The position numbers and the translations under genes are program-made. DNA of 64,000 bases, from contig OY741271.1 of the NCBI GenBank assembly GCA_963514095.1, positions 24,314,119 through 24,378,118 on the forward strand. The letters run 5' to 3'. This DNA is from Eutrigla gurnardus. Its lineage: Eukaryota > Chordata > Actinopteri > Perciformes > Triglidae. The notes under the pieces are model-generated. The model did no database searches and was not told the origin of the DNA. It saw only the letters and a program-made list of their open reading frames with translations. Each line of letters opens with the position of its first letter. The first letter of the stretch is position 1. Below are positions 63,940 through 64,000 of this stretch, piece after piece.

Positions 63940-64000
63940 AGGAGCAGAGAGAAGAGGAGGAGGAGAGGAGGAGGAGGAGGAGGAGAGGGAGTAGGAGGAG
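63940..64000. repeat. (AGG)n purine tract at the right edge
   Basis: An AGGAGG-rich run immediately upstream of the first visible tfe3 exon; on the sense strand it is the pyrimidine tract before the acceptor at 63922. Confidence 0.85.

Overview
The window is vertebrate nuclear DNA, almost certainly from a percomorph teleost fish. Genes are split by GT-AG introns, most introns are short, and they are packed with (CA)n/(TG)n, (TA)n and long minisatellite arrays. Interspersed repeats are of fish type: an L2-like LINE with its short 3' tail, an L1/Tx1-like reverse-transcriptase scrap, tRNA-headed SINE-like elements and several TIR-bearing non-autonomous DNA elements. There is no bacterial-style operon, CRISPR array, functional tRNA or rRNA. 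The species cannot be named from the sequence.

Eight protein-coding genes were reconstructed exon by exon; every coding exon keeps phase with its neighbours. From left to right: irak1-like (minus, first two coding exons only, continuing off the left edge); synaptophysin syp (plus, 7 coding exons, 293 aa); proSAAS pcsk1n-like (plus, 5 exons, 346 aa); an LHFPL-family tetraspan gene (minus, 5 exons, 226 aa); hdac6 (minus, 28 coding exons, 1098 aa, both deacetylase domains and the ZnF-UBP); cxxc1/CFP1 (minus, 14 exons, 615 aa, PHD plus CXXC); an I-mfa-domain gene of the MDFI/MDFIC family (plus, 4 coding exons, 231 aa); and tfe3-type MiT/TFE bHLH-leucine-zipper factor (minus, 8 coding exons, 5' end off the right edge).

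irak1/syp and cxxc1/mdfi-like are head-to-head pairs sharing short promoter regions. pcsk1n/lhfpl and mdfi-like/tfe3 are convergent. SYP, PCSK1N, HDAC6, TFE3 and IRAK1 are all X-linked in human. The block therefore looks like the fish counterpart of that linkage group, with extra mdfi-like and lhfpl members that may be the missing fourth ohnologs of MDFI/MDFIC/MDFIC2 and LHFPL3/4/5. The genes do not form one pathway: syp, pcsk1n and lhfpl suggest neuronal/neuroendocrine expression, hdac6, cxxc1 and tfe3 are broadly expressed regulators, and irak1 is an innate-immune kinase.

The most unusual feature is that tandem arrays often start within a few bases of a splice junction. In two places they are built from copies of the splice site itself: the 3' splice site of the I-mfa exon is repeated seven more times at about 46 bp, and one hdac6 intron consists of a donor-copy array joined to an acceptor-copy array. 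A 3.7-kb array of 40/41-bp units (23.5-27.3 kb) runs straight into a SINE-like element, and a 2.2-kb 23-bp array fills most of pcsk1n intron 1.
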